Shown piece after piece: positions 46,164 through 58,186 of a DNA stretch of 64,000 nt. The notes below the pieces were generated by a model. The model was not told the DNA's origin, ran no database searches, and saw only the letters and a program-made list of their open reading frames with translations. The position numbers and the translations under genes were made by a program. The number at the start of each line of letters is the position of its first letter. Position 1 is the stretch's first letter. Source of the DNA: Caenorhabditis remanei (Eukaryota > Nematoda > Chromadorea > Rhabditida > Rhabditidae). Where the stretch lies: assembly GCF_010183535.1 (NCBI RefSeq), contig NC_071330.1, positions 16,597,717-16,661,716 of the forward strand, given 5' to 3'.

Positions 46164-47699
46164 TATTCTCACTAATAAGTAGCTTCCATTTTATATTTCT
46201 TTTTGGTTTCTCTAGTTTTCACTTCCAGTTAGGAAATGTTGAGAGCCTTTTTTGCTATTTGACCATTACTATAGATTAATTTGGATAATATAATCTGTTT
46301 ATATATTACAATCTTATTAATTTTGGTATTGTTTCCATAGAATCTTAAGCGATTTCCAAAAATTTTATGAGCAAAGTGTACTGTAGTGTTCTTCATTTCT
46401 TTATTTGTGGCGACCAAAAGTTTCCGGACACTTTTTTCTGGATTTCGTTATTGTAATCCTCGATCTCCTGAAATAATCCCATTTTTCAGACAGGAATTAG
46501 TGCTAAAAGGTTTCCACTAATGGATTCCATATGTTGGTATTTATTGTTGTCATAATCCAGTTTCAGCCAACATTTCATAATCCGGCACTTAGAATGCAGA
46601 TGGATTATTTATCTTCTGGATTTGGAAACGCTTTTGACGAATTTAGATATGAATTTCAGATTGTATGAGGAAACTTCAACATTAACAGAGGGTCAGAACG
46701 GTATTGTACAGTTTCTATTCTGCTGCAAAATACTTATGCACCTTTTGTTACAAACCTTGTCAGATCACTTCGATATTTTAGTTCCGGATACAAAACTACG
46801 ATTTTAGGACACGCGACTTTTCAGTGGAATACACGCGTCGATGAGTTCTGAAAAATCTGAAAATGAGTAGTGAAAGTCACAAGACTTCAACAGATCACCT
46901 AGAGTTTGTGATATGAAAATGTGACTAACAAGACTGGAGTTGCCTGAAATTCAAATATTGAGTCATCAGATGTGGTATGTGTTCATCGGATTCTGAATGG
47001 CTACTTTTTTATCGATGTAGAACAATATTTTTTGAAGAAAGTCTTTCGATTCAAATGGGCCGGCTAGAAAATATGGTTTTTGGTCAGTAGGGCACCTGAC
47101 GTTTCAATCCCGCAGGCACGTTTATCCTTCAATCCGATATTCTTAAGCTGTACGCCATCTTGATTGGTTTAAGTCGCAGTTTTTGGAAATTGGGATAATC
47201 TGAGAATGAGTACCAAAATTGCAGCAAAAAATTTCAGATTCAGGTTGTATATCAATTCCAGACGGATGAGACGAATCAGGAAACATTTCTTATGGATTGG
47301 GATTGATAGAAACTGCACACCTGGAAAAAACCTGAATATAAAAAACCCAGCATGCCGTTTTATTAAGGGTTCCAACGTCTTCTAATTTTCGTTTCAACGT
47401 CATTCTGCAGCTTCATTGTGTTAAAGTTTGGCAACATAGATTAGGGGTGCATCTATAATTAACGTTGATGTTTAAAGTTCTCAGAAAAGTTCTCCTCGTG
47501 ATCACACTGGACATTTAGAGCTCACGAGATTCTGGTTTGTCTGCTACATTCGTTGGCGTCACGATACTCTGGAATAGAAGAAACGATCACTAAATAATGT
47601 ACATGCAGTAGATGTCGTAACTGCGACAGAAAACATCATACAGCACTTTGCGACAGAGAGGGGGATAGAGAAAGAGAGTAAGATTCCCCCGCTTTTTTT

Positions 47700-48260
47700 C
47701 ATTCATGGGAGGTCGGTCGAACATTTGTTAGGAAGACGTAAGGAATCAATCGGGCAATCGACATGGTAGTGGTAGACGGGAGTCGGCATACGTGGATAAA
47801 CGACTTTGCGAAGAAATCGTGGAAGGTTTGAAAAAGGTGGAGACCGCGGAGCATCGTAAAGAAGTTCTGAGACATGAAAGGTGAAAAGTGGCAAAGAAAA
47901 AAGAGCAAATCAATAAGAATGTAAGTGAGCAGAAGAGGAATGGGCTGAAAAGCAAGTTCACGCCAAACTTCGAAGAAAGCGGAAACTGAAAAAAACTCAA
48001 GAAACGCCGGAAAGATTAGAGGAAGATGGCGAAGAAAATCAGACGCCGAACATGGATAGCTTTCCGAGTCTTCGTTATGATATTTCGTAGTGAAATCGTG
48101 ACTTTGGACATACTGGGAATCGAGTCAAAGACCTACAAGCTTTCTATCTCCAATCTCCCCCGAAAAAGCGTTCGTTCCGAGAAATAAGAAAAAGAAAAAG
48201 TTGAAATTGTGCAACGGATACAGGAAATTGGAACAATAAATTAGACAGAAACGCAGAAAT
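47700..48260 (+). pseudogene. Possible retroelement gag or spacer fragment
   Basis: Highly charged broken frames (EEIVEGLKKVE at about 47,800; KLRRKRKLKKTQETPERLEE at about 47,970) with several stops, directly upstream of the env-like segment. Base composition is less AT-rich than the flanking repeats. Its assignment rests only on position and Lys/Glu richness. Confidence 0.3.
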
Positions 48261-48284
48261 GAACACCCTTCGAAAAGAATGATT

Positions 48285-48900
48285 GGAGAACTATAATGTT
48301 CTACACTCGCTGAACAGTTTGACTGTGTGTCTGATCAAAATATCTGCACTTGCACCGGACAAGGCACGTATGAAGACTGTACATGCAGAAGGCTGGCATT
48401 GGAGGACATCATCGCATCAACCTTCCTGCAGAGAAACGAATTCGGCACATCCGTCTACTTCAAGGAGAATCAACTCTGGACCACTGCTTCGTCAACAGCA
48501 TTGGTTCAATTGGAGTTCCAAAATCAGACGGTCGTGCGGACAAAGAAACAAGACACTTGCACGGCAACAGTACAAGCCTTCACCGTCTGTTTTGCGTGTC
48601 GGGAGGGTGCACTGGCAAAGGAGGAGTGTTAGAAGATGAAAGGACCAGCAATTGTGGCTCAATTGAAGTGTCCGTCTACAGTGCAATTTTTGACATGCGA
48701 CGCCAAAGGATCAATGCTTTGAAATTCCACATGACCTCAAATGAAGTCAACTGGAATTGTACTCTGAGCTGTGGAGTGGAGGAAGCGGAAGTTGAGATTT
48801 CCGGAAAGCTGATGGAACAAGCAGATACAGTCGTAACATGTTTGAGTCGCCGGTGGAATCGATGGTCAACGGATGGAACGGATTGGTCGATGGCTTGCTG
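48285..48900 (+). pseudogene. Env-like fragment (phlebovirus G2 glycoprotein type) of a retroelement
   Basis: The plus-strand frame from about 48,312 has Cys pairs (ICTCTG, CTCRR) and, near 48,580, the pair VCFACREGA, which resembles the conserved C-x2-C-x-GA feature of class II fusion glycoproteins carried by some nematode Bel/Pao retroelements. A stop follows at 48,630; similarity resumes one frame over at about 48,650 with NWNCTLSCG at about 48,750. So the segment is frameshifted, lacks signal peptide and anchor, and cannot make a working protein. No neighbouring pol or LTR was found. The family call is from memory of motif spacing and should be treated as probable. Confidence 0.5.
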
Positions 48901-49129
48901 ATGCGGATTGTGCCTCCTTGTCTGTCAAGCTCTCTTAACAACATAACATGGCCATACCTGAAAATATCTTGAACCTTCCACCATTATATGCTAGCCCGTG
49001 GATTATGTAGCAAGAAATCTGCAAAACTGGCTAATGGAGATTCGTGTTTATTATTTTTGAATGGTGGAAAATTAGCTGTTGGTCCATAGTTGCACGCATA
49101 ATTGGCATTCGCCTTTTTGTTGAACCTGA

Positions 49130-49945
49130 TCAAATTTCGCGCTCTCATTAATCGAACCGTGTGGCTCTAGCCCGTCTTCATTCCACCCAGATCTTAAAAT
49201 CTTTCAAATCTAGCAACCCTGCTTTCTACTCCTTCCTATTCAAAACTTATGTGCTTCCTATCCATTGTTCTGTTATTTTCTGCCTGTCCCCCTCAGCTCG
49301 TCTCTCTAGACTACTGGAATTCACCCTCAGAGTATTCTCTAGAAAAACTCTCTAGCGTTGCAACATCTCGTGTTCTTTCTACGCGCATCGCTTGGAACTC
49401 CCCTCTATGCACTCTATTAGATACCGTAGACTCAGAGCCCAATTACTCCTTCTGTACAAATTCATTGTCTCACTTTCCCTTCCGTAATGCCTATGTCAGA
49501 CTGTCAAATTCTCCCAGAACACCCATGACTCTTATCTATCTCTCCCACCTGTCTCATAATTTTTTATCCTTCACTATTCCGTATTGGAATGCCATTACCT
49601 AAAATGTCAATTCTTTTCTTTCCCCTTCACAATGTATTACTTTACTCGATTCCTCAATCACCCAGTTCTAATTTTTTCTTTCTTTTCTCCTTATAGTTGT
49701 ACATATTCACAGTTTCTCCTACTGCCTAATTCGCTTTCCTCTTTTATCTCATTCATATAACACGGTTTCCCCGTTTTTAGCAATTTCACTTGTCTCATTC
49801 AACCCTGTAATTGTCCCTTGCTATTGCTCCTTGAATTATCCTCTTTTTTTTAAACCTGAAACTGTCTCGTGAGGGACATGTTTCAAGTCTTTTTTGTATC
49901 TTATAATTCTTTATCCCTTGAAATTAAATAAATAAATAAATAATT
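49130..49945 (+). pseudogene. 3' end of a LINE (jockey/CR1-like reverse transcriptase C terminus)
   Basis: The frame from 49,161 (LARLHSTQILKSFKS, FKTYVLPI) and, after a shift, to 49,602 (LSHFPFRNAYVRLSNSP, FTIPYWNAIT-stop) fits the C-terminal part of non-LTR reverse transcriptases. About 320 bp of 3' UTR follows, ending in a tandem AAATA/AAAT tract at 49,925-49,943, a common 3' terminus for such elements. The 5' part is missing, as after incomplete reverse transcription. Confidence 0.65.
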
Positions 49946-51216
49946 CTTACCCCAAACGTGGCCGGTTGTGATCTGCGAGCGGTCCGCAAACAATACTCAT
50001 AGGGAGAGGTGAGAGCGCGTCATTAATCATAAATGTGAAAAAGTCGCCCTGTGTTCTCATTGTTCTTCACTCGACTTGACAGCCATCTGTCACTTATCTT
50101 CCTGGGAAATCGAATGGAGGATGACGAATAGACCACACCGCCAGGTCAAATGAGGTCAGACTGGTAGAACACAGTCAGTTGTCCCTTTCTCTCTCTCACC
50201 ACCGAGCAGTCCACTCTTACCCTTTCTTAAGACAACATGATAGACACTGTCCTATTTAATGCTAACACAAAACCACCTGCTCACTTATCTTCATGGGAAA
50301 TCTATCTTACTGGACCAGCAGATGGCCCCTTTCTTTCTTGACTCCTCCCACTGTCCCCCTCACACTATCTTCTTGGCTCAGTCGTCCACTATCTCACTGT
50401 ACTGGATGGTGACTCATCTAGTTTCTTTTTTATTGACCATCTTTGTGGTATCTCCATAACCATTACTTATCTTATACTTATATTCCCTATTTGCTTACTA
50501 AGTTTACAAATTAGTGTTTTCTTTTTCAGTGCTAAAGTGATGAGGATCGAGAGGAAGCCAGCCGTCGTGAAGGATGAGGAGCAGTCGAGTGCGAGATGCT
50601 GTTCGCAAGAAAGCGATGAACGGTGAGTTGGGGTTTTTAGGGATTTAGCGTAACGTGATGTTGATTAGACTATCACTTTTGATGTCCTATCCTATTGACC
50701 AGCAGATGACCGCTTTCTTTCTAGACTCCTCCCACTGTCCCTCTGTCTCCTCACACTATCTTCTTGGCTCAGTCGTCCACTTTTTCTCCGTACTGGATAG
50801 TGACTCATCTATTGCCTCTTTTTTGACCATCTTTGAAATATCCCCCATATCCATGATTTATGTCGTACATATATTCCCTATTTGCTCACTAAGTTTACAA
50901 AGTGTTTTCTTTTTCAGTGTTGAAGTGAAGCGAGAGGGAATCAACCGTCGCAAAGAACAAGGAATGGTCGAGTGCAATCTACGAGTGACAAGAGGACAAT
51001 GGGTCGAGGAGATGAACCCAATCAGTTGACGATCGTTTGGAGAGACGTAAGTTATAAGTCCTAGAATATAGATATTTTATTGTTCTTCACTTCTCCCACC
51101 ATTCTTATCTAAGGGAAATTTACCATGGCTGAAGTTGAATGCTTGTCGAAGACTGTTCACTTTTAGGATTGATTTTCAAAAAATTAGGTTGTTAAGGACG
51201 TTCAGTCAAGATAGGT
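49946..51216 (+). repeat. Duplicated intron-exon-like segment
   Basis: About 300 bp at 50,300-50,600 recurs at 50,690-50,990 (shared TGACCAGCAGATG, TCTTCTTGGCTCAGTCGTCC). Each copy ends with CTTTTTCAG followed by a charged open frame (KVMRIERKPAVVKDEEQ; VEVKREGINRRKEQ) and a GTGAGT or GTAAGT donor. It may be two exons of a lost gene. The DNA directly upstream and downstream shows nothing recognised. Confidence 0.5.
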
Positions 51217-54200
51217 TGACTTTGTGTTGTGATCGGTGAATCATCAAGTAGCGTTGGTTCGCCAATACTCAATTTGGTTCATTCGAAAACGGTACAATTT
51301 TAAAGTTGGGTCACTATGAGTTAGTAGTTGTTGAGTTTGTGTTGTGATCGGTGAATCATCAAGTAGCGTTGGTTCGCCAATACTCAATTTGGTTCATTCG
51401 AAAACGGTACAATTTTAGAGTTGGGTCACTATGAGTTAGTAGTTGTTGAGTTTGTGTTGTGATCGGTGAATCATCAAGTAGCGTTGGTTCCTCAATACTC
51501 AATTTGGTTCATTCGAAAACGGTACAATTTTAGAGTTGGGTCACTATGAGTTAGTAGTTGTTGAGTTTGTGTTGTGATCGGTGAATCATCAAGTAGCGTT
51601 GGTTCGCCAATACTCAATTTGGTTCATTCGAAAACGGTACAATTTTAGAGTTGGGTCACTATGAGTTAGTAGTTGTTGAGTTTGTGTTGTGATCGGTGAA
51701 TCATCAAGTAGCGTTGGTTCGCCAATACTCAATTTGGTTCATTCGAAAACGGTACAATTTTAGAGTTGGGTCACTATGAGTTAGTAGTTGTTGAGTTTGT
51801 GTTGTGATCGGTGAATCATCAAGTAGCGTTGGTTCGCCAATACTCAATTTGGTTCATTCGAAAACGGTACAATTTTAGAGTTGGGTCACTATGAGTTAGT
51901 AGTTGTTGAGTTTGTGTTGTGATCGGTGAATCATCAAGTAGCGTTGGTTCGCCAATACTCAATTTGGTTCATTCGAAAACGGTACAATTTTAGAGTTGGG
52001 TCACTATGAGTTAGTAGTTGTTGAGTTTGTGTTGTGATCGGTGAATCATCAAGTAGCGTTGGTTCGCCAATACTCAATTTGGTTCATTCGAAAACGGTAC
52101 AATTTTAAAGTTGGGTCACTATGAGTTAGTAGTTGTTGAGTTTGTGTTGTGATCGGTGAATCATCAAGTAGCGTTGGTTCCTCAATACTCAATTTGGTTC
52201 ATTCGAAAACGGTACAATTTTAGAGTTGGGTCACTATGAGTTAGTAGTTGTTGAGTTTGTGTTGTGATCGGTGAATCATCAAGTAGCGTTGGTTCGCCAA
52301 TACTCAATTTGGTTCATTCGAAAACGGTACAATTTTAAAGTTGGGTCACTATGAGTTAGTAGTTGTTGAGTTTGTGTTGTGATCGGTGAATCATCAAGTA
52401 GCGTTGGTTCGCCAATACTCAATTTGGTTCATTCGAAAACGGTACAATTTTAGAGTTGGGTCACTATGAGTTAGTAGTTGTTGAGTTTGTGTTGTGATCG
52501 GTGAATCATCAAGTAGCGTTGGTTCGCCAATACTCAATTTGGTTCATTCGAAAACGGTACAATTTTAGAGTTGGGTCACTATGAGTTAGTAGTTGTTGAG
52601 TTTGTGTTGTGATCGGTGAATCATCAAGTAGCGTTGGTTCGCCAATACTCAATTTGGTTCATTCGAAAACGGTACAATTTTAGAGTTGGGTCACTATGAG
52701 TTAGTAGTTGTTGAGTTTGTGTTGTGATCGGTGAATCATCAAGTAGCGTTGGTTCGCCAATACTCAATTTGGTTCATTCGAAAACGGTACAATTTTAGAG
52801 TTGGGTCACTATGAGTTAGTAGTTGTTGAGTTTGTGTTGTGATCGGTGAATCATCAAGTAGCGTTGGTTCGCCAATACTCAATTTGGTTCATTCGAAAAC
52901 GGTACAATTTTAGAGTTGGGTCACTATGAGTTAGTAGTTGTTGAGTTTGTGTTGTGATCGGTGAATCATCAAGTAGCGTTGGTTCGCCAATACTCAATTT
53001 GGTTCATTCGAAAACGGTACAATTTTAAAGTTGGGTCACTATGAGTTAGTAGTTGTTGAGTTTGTGTTGTGATCGGTGAATCATCAAGTAGCGTTGGTTC
53101 GCCAATACTCAATTTGGTTCATTCGAAAACGGTACAATTTTAAAGTTGGGTCACTATGAGTTAGTAGTTGTTTAGTTTGTGTTGTGATCGGTGAATCATC
53201 AAGTAGCGTTGGTTCGCCAATACTCAATTTGGTTCATTCGAAAACGGTACAATTTTAGAGTTGGGTCACTATGAGTTAGTAGTTGTTGAGTTTGTGTTGT
53301 GATCGGTGAATCATCAAGTAGCGTTGGTTCGCCAATACTCAATTTGGTTCATTCGAAAACGGTACAATTTTAAAGTTGGGTCACTATGAGTTAGTAGTTG
53401 TTGAGTTTGTGTTGTGATCGGTGAATCATCAAGTAGCGTTGGTTCGCCAATACTCAATTTGGTTCATTCGAAAACGGTACAATTTTAAAGTTGGGTCACT
53501 ATGAGTTAGTAGTTGTTTAGTTTGTGTTGTGATCGGTGAATCATCAAGTAGCGTTGGTTCGCCAATACTCAATTTGGTTCATTCGAAAACGGTACAATTT
53601 TAAAGTTGGGTCACTATGAGTTAGTAGTTGTTGAGTTTGTGTTGTGATCGGTGAATCATCAAGTAGCGTTGGTTCGCCAATACTCAATTTGGTTCATTCG
53701 AAAACGGTACAATTTTAAAGTTGGGTCACTATGAGTTAGTAGTTGTTGAGTTTGTGTTGTGATCGGTGAATCATCAAGTAGCGTTGGTTCGCCAATACTC
53801 AATTTGGTTCATTCGAAAACGGTACAATTTTAAAGTTGGGTCACTATGAGTTAGTAGTTGTTGAGTTTGTGTTGTGATCGGTGAATCATCAAGTAGCGTT
53901 GGTTCGCCAATACTCAATTTGGTTCTCTCGAAAAGGTACAATTTTAAAGTTGGGTCACTATGAGTTAGTAGTTGTTTAGTTTGTGTTGTGATCGGTGAAT
54001 CATCAAGTAGCGTTGGTTCGCCAATACTCAATTTGGTTCATTCGAAAACGGTACAATTTTAAAGTTGGGTCACTATGAGTTAGTAGTTGTTGAGTTTGTG
54101 TTGTGATCGGTGAATCATCAAGTAGCGTTGGTTCGCCAATACTCAATTTGGTTCTCTCGAAAAGGTACAATTTTAAAGTTGGGTCACTATGAGTTAGTAG

Positions 54201-57090
54201 TTGTTTAGTTTGTGTTGTGATCGGTGAATCATCAAGTAGCGTTGGTTCGCCAATACTCAATTTGGTTCATTCGAAAACGGTACAATTTTAGAGTTGGGTC
54301 ACTATGAGTTAGTAGTTGTTGAGTTTGTGTTGTGATCGGTGAATCATCAAGTAGCGTTGGTTCGCCAATACTCAATTTGGTTCATTCGAAAACGGTACAA
54401 TTTTAGAGTTGGGTCACTATGAGTTAGTAGTTGTTGAGTTTGTGTTGTGATCGGTGAATCATCAAGTAGCGTTGGTTCGCCAATACTCAATTTGGTTCAT
54501 TCGAAAACGGTACAATTTTAAAGTTGGGTCACTATGAGTTAGTAGTTGTTTAGTTTGTGTTGTGATCGGTGAATCATCAAGTAGCGTTGGTTCGCCAATA
54601 CTCAATTTGGTTCTCTCGAAAACGGTACAATTTTAAAGTTGGGTCACTATGAGTTAGTAGTTGTTGAGTTTGTGTTGTGATCGGTGAATCATCAAGTAGC
54701 GTTGGTTCGCCAATACTCAATTTGGTTCATTCGAAAACGGTACAATTTTAGAGTTGGGTCACTATGAGTTAGTAGTTGTTGAGTTTGTGTTGTGATCGGT
54801 GAATCATCAAGTAGCGTTGGTTCGCCAATACTCAATTTGGTTCATTCGAAAACGGTACAATTTTAGAGTTGGGTCACTATGAGTTAGTAGTTGTTTAGTT
54901 TGTGTTGTGATCGGTGAATCATCAAGTAGCGTTGGTTCGCCAATACTCAATTTGGTTCTCTCGAAAACGGTACAATTTTAGAGTTGGGTCACTATGAGTT
55001 AGTAGTTGTTGAGTTTGTGTTGTGATCGGTGAATCATCAAGTAGCGTTGGTTCGCCAATACTCAATTTGGTTCTCTCGAAAACGGTACAATTTTAAAGTT
55101 GGGTCACTATGAGTTAGTAGTTGTTGAGTTTGTGTTGTGATCGGTGAATCATCAAGTAGCGTTGGTTCGCCAATACTCAATTTGGTTCATTCGAAAACGG
55201 TACAATTTTAGAGTTGGGTCACTATGAGTTAGTAGTTGTTCAGTTTGTGTTGTGATCGGTGAATCATCAAGTAGCGTTGGTTCGCCAATACTCAATTTGG
55301 TTCATTCGAAAACGGTACAATTTTAGAGTTGGGTCACTATGAGTTAGTAGTTGTTGAGTTTGTGTTGTGATCGGTGAATCATCAAGTAGCGTTGGTTCGC
55401 CAATACTCAATTTGGTTCATTCGAAAACGGTACAATTTTAGAGTTGGGTCACTATGAGTTAGTAGTTGTTTAGTTTGTGTTGTGATCGGTGAATCATCTA
55501 GTAGCGTTGGTTCGCCAATACTCAATTTGGTTCTCTCGAAAACGGTACAATTTTAGAGTTGGGTCACTATGAGTTAGTAGTTGTTGAGTTTGTGTTGTGA
55601 TCGGTGAATCATCAAGTAGCGTTGGTTCGCCAATACTCAATTTGGTTCATTCGAAAACGGTACAATTTTAGAGTTGGGTCACTATGAGTTAGTAGTTGTT
55701 CAGTTTGTGTTGTGATCGGTGAATCATCAAGTAGCGTTGGTTCGCCAATACTCAATTTGGTTCATTCGAAAACGGTACAATTTTAGAGTTGGGTCACTAT
55801 GAGTTAGTAGTTGTTCAGTTTGTGTTGTGATCGGTGAATCATCAAGTAGCGTTGGTTCGCCAATACTCAATTTGGTTCATTCGAAAACGGTACAATTTTA
55901 GAGTTGGGTCACTATGAGTTAGTAGTTGTTTAGTTTGTGTTGTGATCGGTGAATCATCTAGTAGCGTTGGTTCGCCAATACTCAATTTGGTTCTCTCGAA
56001 AACGGTACAATTTTAGAGTTGGGTCACTATGAGTTAGTAGTTGTTCAGTTTGTGTTGTGATCGGTGAATCATCAAGTAGCGTTGGTTCGCCAATACTCAA
56101 TTTGGTTCTCTCGAAAACGGTACAATTTTAGAGTTGGGTCACTATGAGTTAGTAGTTGTTGAGTTTGTGTTGTGATCGGTGAATCATCAAGTAGCGTTGG
56201 TTCGCCAATACTCAATTTGGTTCATTCGAAAACGGTACAATTTTAGAGTTGGGTCACTATGAGTTAGTAGTTGTTCAGTTTGTGTTGTGATCGGTGAATC
56301 ATCAAGTAGCGTTGGTTCGCCAATACTCAATTTGGTTCATTCGAAAACGGTACAATTTTAAAGTTGGGTCACTATGAGTTAGTAGTTGTTGAGTTTGTGT
56401 TGTGATCGGTGAATCATCAAGTAGCGTTGGTTCGCCAATACTCAATTTGGTTCATTCGAAAACGGTACAATTTTAGAGTTGGGTCACTATGAGTTAGTAG
56501 TTGTTGAGTTTGTGTTGTGATCGGTGAATCATCAAGTAGCGTTGGTTCGCCAATACTCAATTTGGTTCATTCGAAAACGGTACAATTTTAAAGTTGGGTC
56601 ACTATGAGTTAGTAGTTGTTCAGTTTGTGTTGTGATCGGTGAATCATCAAGTAGCGTTGGTTCGCCAATACTCAATTTGGTTCATTCGAAAACGGTACAA
56701 TTTTAAAGTTGGGTCACTATGAGTTAGTAGTTGTTGAGTTTGTGTTGTGATCGGTGAATCATCAAGTAGCGTTGGTTCGCCAATACTCAATTTGGTTCAT
56801 TCGAAAACGGTACAATTTTAGAGTTGGGTCACTATGAGTTAGTAGTTGTTGAGTTTGTGTTGTGATCGGTGAATCATCAAGTAGCGTTGGTTCGCCAATA
56901 CTCAATTTGGTTCATTCGAAAACGGTACAATTTTAGAGTTGGGTCACTATGAGTTAGTAGTTGTTTAGTTTGTGTTGTGATCGGTGAATCATCAAGTAGC
57001 GTTGGTTCGCCAATACTCAATTTGGTTCTCTCGAAAAGGTACAATTTTAAAGTTGGGTCACTATAAATAAGTAGTTGTTAACTTTGTCAT
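51217..57090 (+). repeat. Satellite array, about 51 copies of a 115-bp unit
   Basis: Unit period measured between TTGAGTTTGTG starts at 51331, 51446 and 51561 is 115 bp. Units are almost identical. Marker variants are TTGAG/TTTAG/TTCAG, CATTCG/CTCTCG, TTAGAG/TTAAAG and AAGTAG/CTAGTAG. Three units (near 53921, 54150 and 57026) lack one base in AAAACGG and are 114 bp. Units before 53.1 kb are nearly uniform; TTTAG and CTCTCG variants appear after 53.1 kb, TTCAG only after 55.2 kb. The frame closes in every unit, so the array is not coding. Edge units are degenerate (GTTGACTTTGTG; CACTATAAATAAG). Confidence 0.97.
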
Positions 57091-57339
57091 ATCGCGATGA
57101 TTATCTTCATACGGTGATACTGACTCGACTCCTTTGAAGTTAGTACGTGATCCGAAATACACAAGTTATGAGCGATAGACACGGGAAACAGTTAGAAGTG
57201 TCCTATTGCGGTGTTCCGCCGATTAGGTTGTCTGGATTTTCCGTGTTGATTGGAGGGTCGTACGAAAGAAAAAGAACGGTTACATGATGATAGCCAACGA
57301 GCTGCGAGGCACGATAACATCAAGCATAGTCATCTTAGC

Positions 57340-57950
57340 GATATCCAATTCTGAAACAGTTCCCAGCACGGATTTCTGCCAAGGAAATCTACAACAACAT
57401 GTATGTTTAAATCAATGAATGAATGGACTGAGGACATTGACAAGGGACACTAAGTAGATCTAATCGATTTTGTTTTCGCCAAAGCTTTCGATCGAGTGCT
57501 CCATTGCCAACTGCTCGATAAACTCCAAGAACTGAAGCTTAATAAGAATTTAGTCTCGTGGATAAGTGAATTTTTGAAAAATTGAGTTTTTAAGGTAAAA
57601 GTGGGGTTCTTCGTTTTCTAGCAAAAGAACAGCGATCTGTGGGGTTAAGCAGGGCTCCGTGATCTCGCTGTTTGGTATCTTTGTGAACACTATTCCTAGT
57701 GCTCTTCCACAAAATGTTCGCTGTAAGCAATTCGCGGATGATCTGAAACTGTACGCGATTCTGCCAAAAAGACGCCGTCGGTAGCCCTCTCCCCGCAGCC
57801 ACCGAGGCCATCATCAAATGGTCAAAAGACCATCGGTTAGCTCTCAATAAAGAAAAACTTCCTGTATGACCCTGGGTACCAAACCAAAAATATTTGACTT
57901 TAGCATAGATGGTTCATTAGTCCGACGTGAGGAAATTATAAGAGATTTGG
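57340..57950 (+). pseudogene. LINE reverse transcriptase domain, frameshifted
   Basis: In order on the plus strand: GFLPRKSTTT (about 57,370), FAKAFDRVLHCQLLDKL (about 57,475), KQGSV (about 57,645), the polymerase motif FADD within KQFADDLKLYAIL (about 57,730), WSKDHRLALNKEKL (about 57,820) and a DGSLVRREE segment (about 57,905). This is the motif order of non-LTR retrotransposon reverse transcriptases. Frames shift at least three times and stops occur, so it is dead. Confidence 0.75.
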
Positions 57951-58103
57951 GATAGCAAAAAATAAGCAAAAAAACTATATTTTGCTACCCCAGAATAGGT
58001 CCATAAATTGCAATATACCGTTAGTTTCCTGACCAGTTTCTCTGACTGTCTCTTCTCTCCAACCCGCCTTTTGAATAGTATTTACCAGAGACAATTGAGC
58101 GGA

Positions 58104-58176
58104 GCCTCCTTAGCTCAGTTGGTAGAGCGTGAGACTTTTAATCTTAAGGTCAGGGGTTCGAGTCCCCTAGGTGGCT
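58104..58176 (+). tRNA. tRNA-Lys (anticodon UUU)
   Basis: 73 nt with a full cloverleaf: acceptor 58104-58110 with 58169-58175, D stem GCTC/GAGC, anticodon stem TGAGA/TCTTA with loop CTTTTAA (anticodon 58137-58139), variable loop, T stem AGGGG/CCCCT with loop TTCGAGT. A box TAGCTCAGTTGG and B box GGTTCGAGTCC are intact. One flaw: a T-T mismatch in the acceptor stem (58107 with 58172). It has no intron. A pol III terminator follows at once. Confidence 0.9.
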
Positions 58177-58179
58177 TGA

Positions 58180-58186
58180 TTTTTTT
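58180..58186 (+). terminator. Pol III terminator of tRNA-Lys
   Basis: Seven T starting four bases after the tRNA 3' end, with a second run just downstream. Confidence 0.8.

Larger units (their letters stand above)
40995..47600. repeat. Field of dispersed TATA-core repeats (right block)
   Basis: Same modules as in 20.9-32.2 kb, here mostly inverted: the GCATGCTGGG/GTTAATTATAGATG module near 41.6-42.3, 43.8-44.4, 45.8-45.9 and 47.1-47.5 kb; the CATCGATGCGTGTATTC end at 41.05, 42.47, 43.5, 45.5 and 46.8 kb; and CATAATCCAGTTTCAGCCAA at 43.3, 45.3 and 46.55 kb. No gene seen. The stretch 39,960-40,995 before it is AT-rich, with one fragment similar to 38.1-38.2 kb (CTCCGCTATCCCCT) and nothing else recognised. 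Confidence 0.7.

Noticed and set aside
53774..54260. Two identical 85-codon minus-strand frames in the satellite
   Set aside because: They exist only because 115- and 114-bp units alternate there and shift the frame; the other units are closed.
51217..57090. CRISPR-like array
   Set aside because: Units are contiguous and uniform with no variable spacers, and the genome is eukaryotic.
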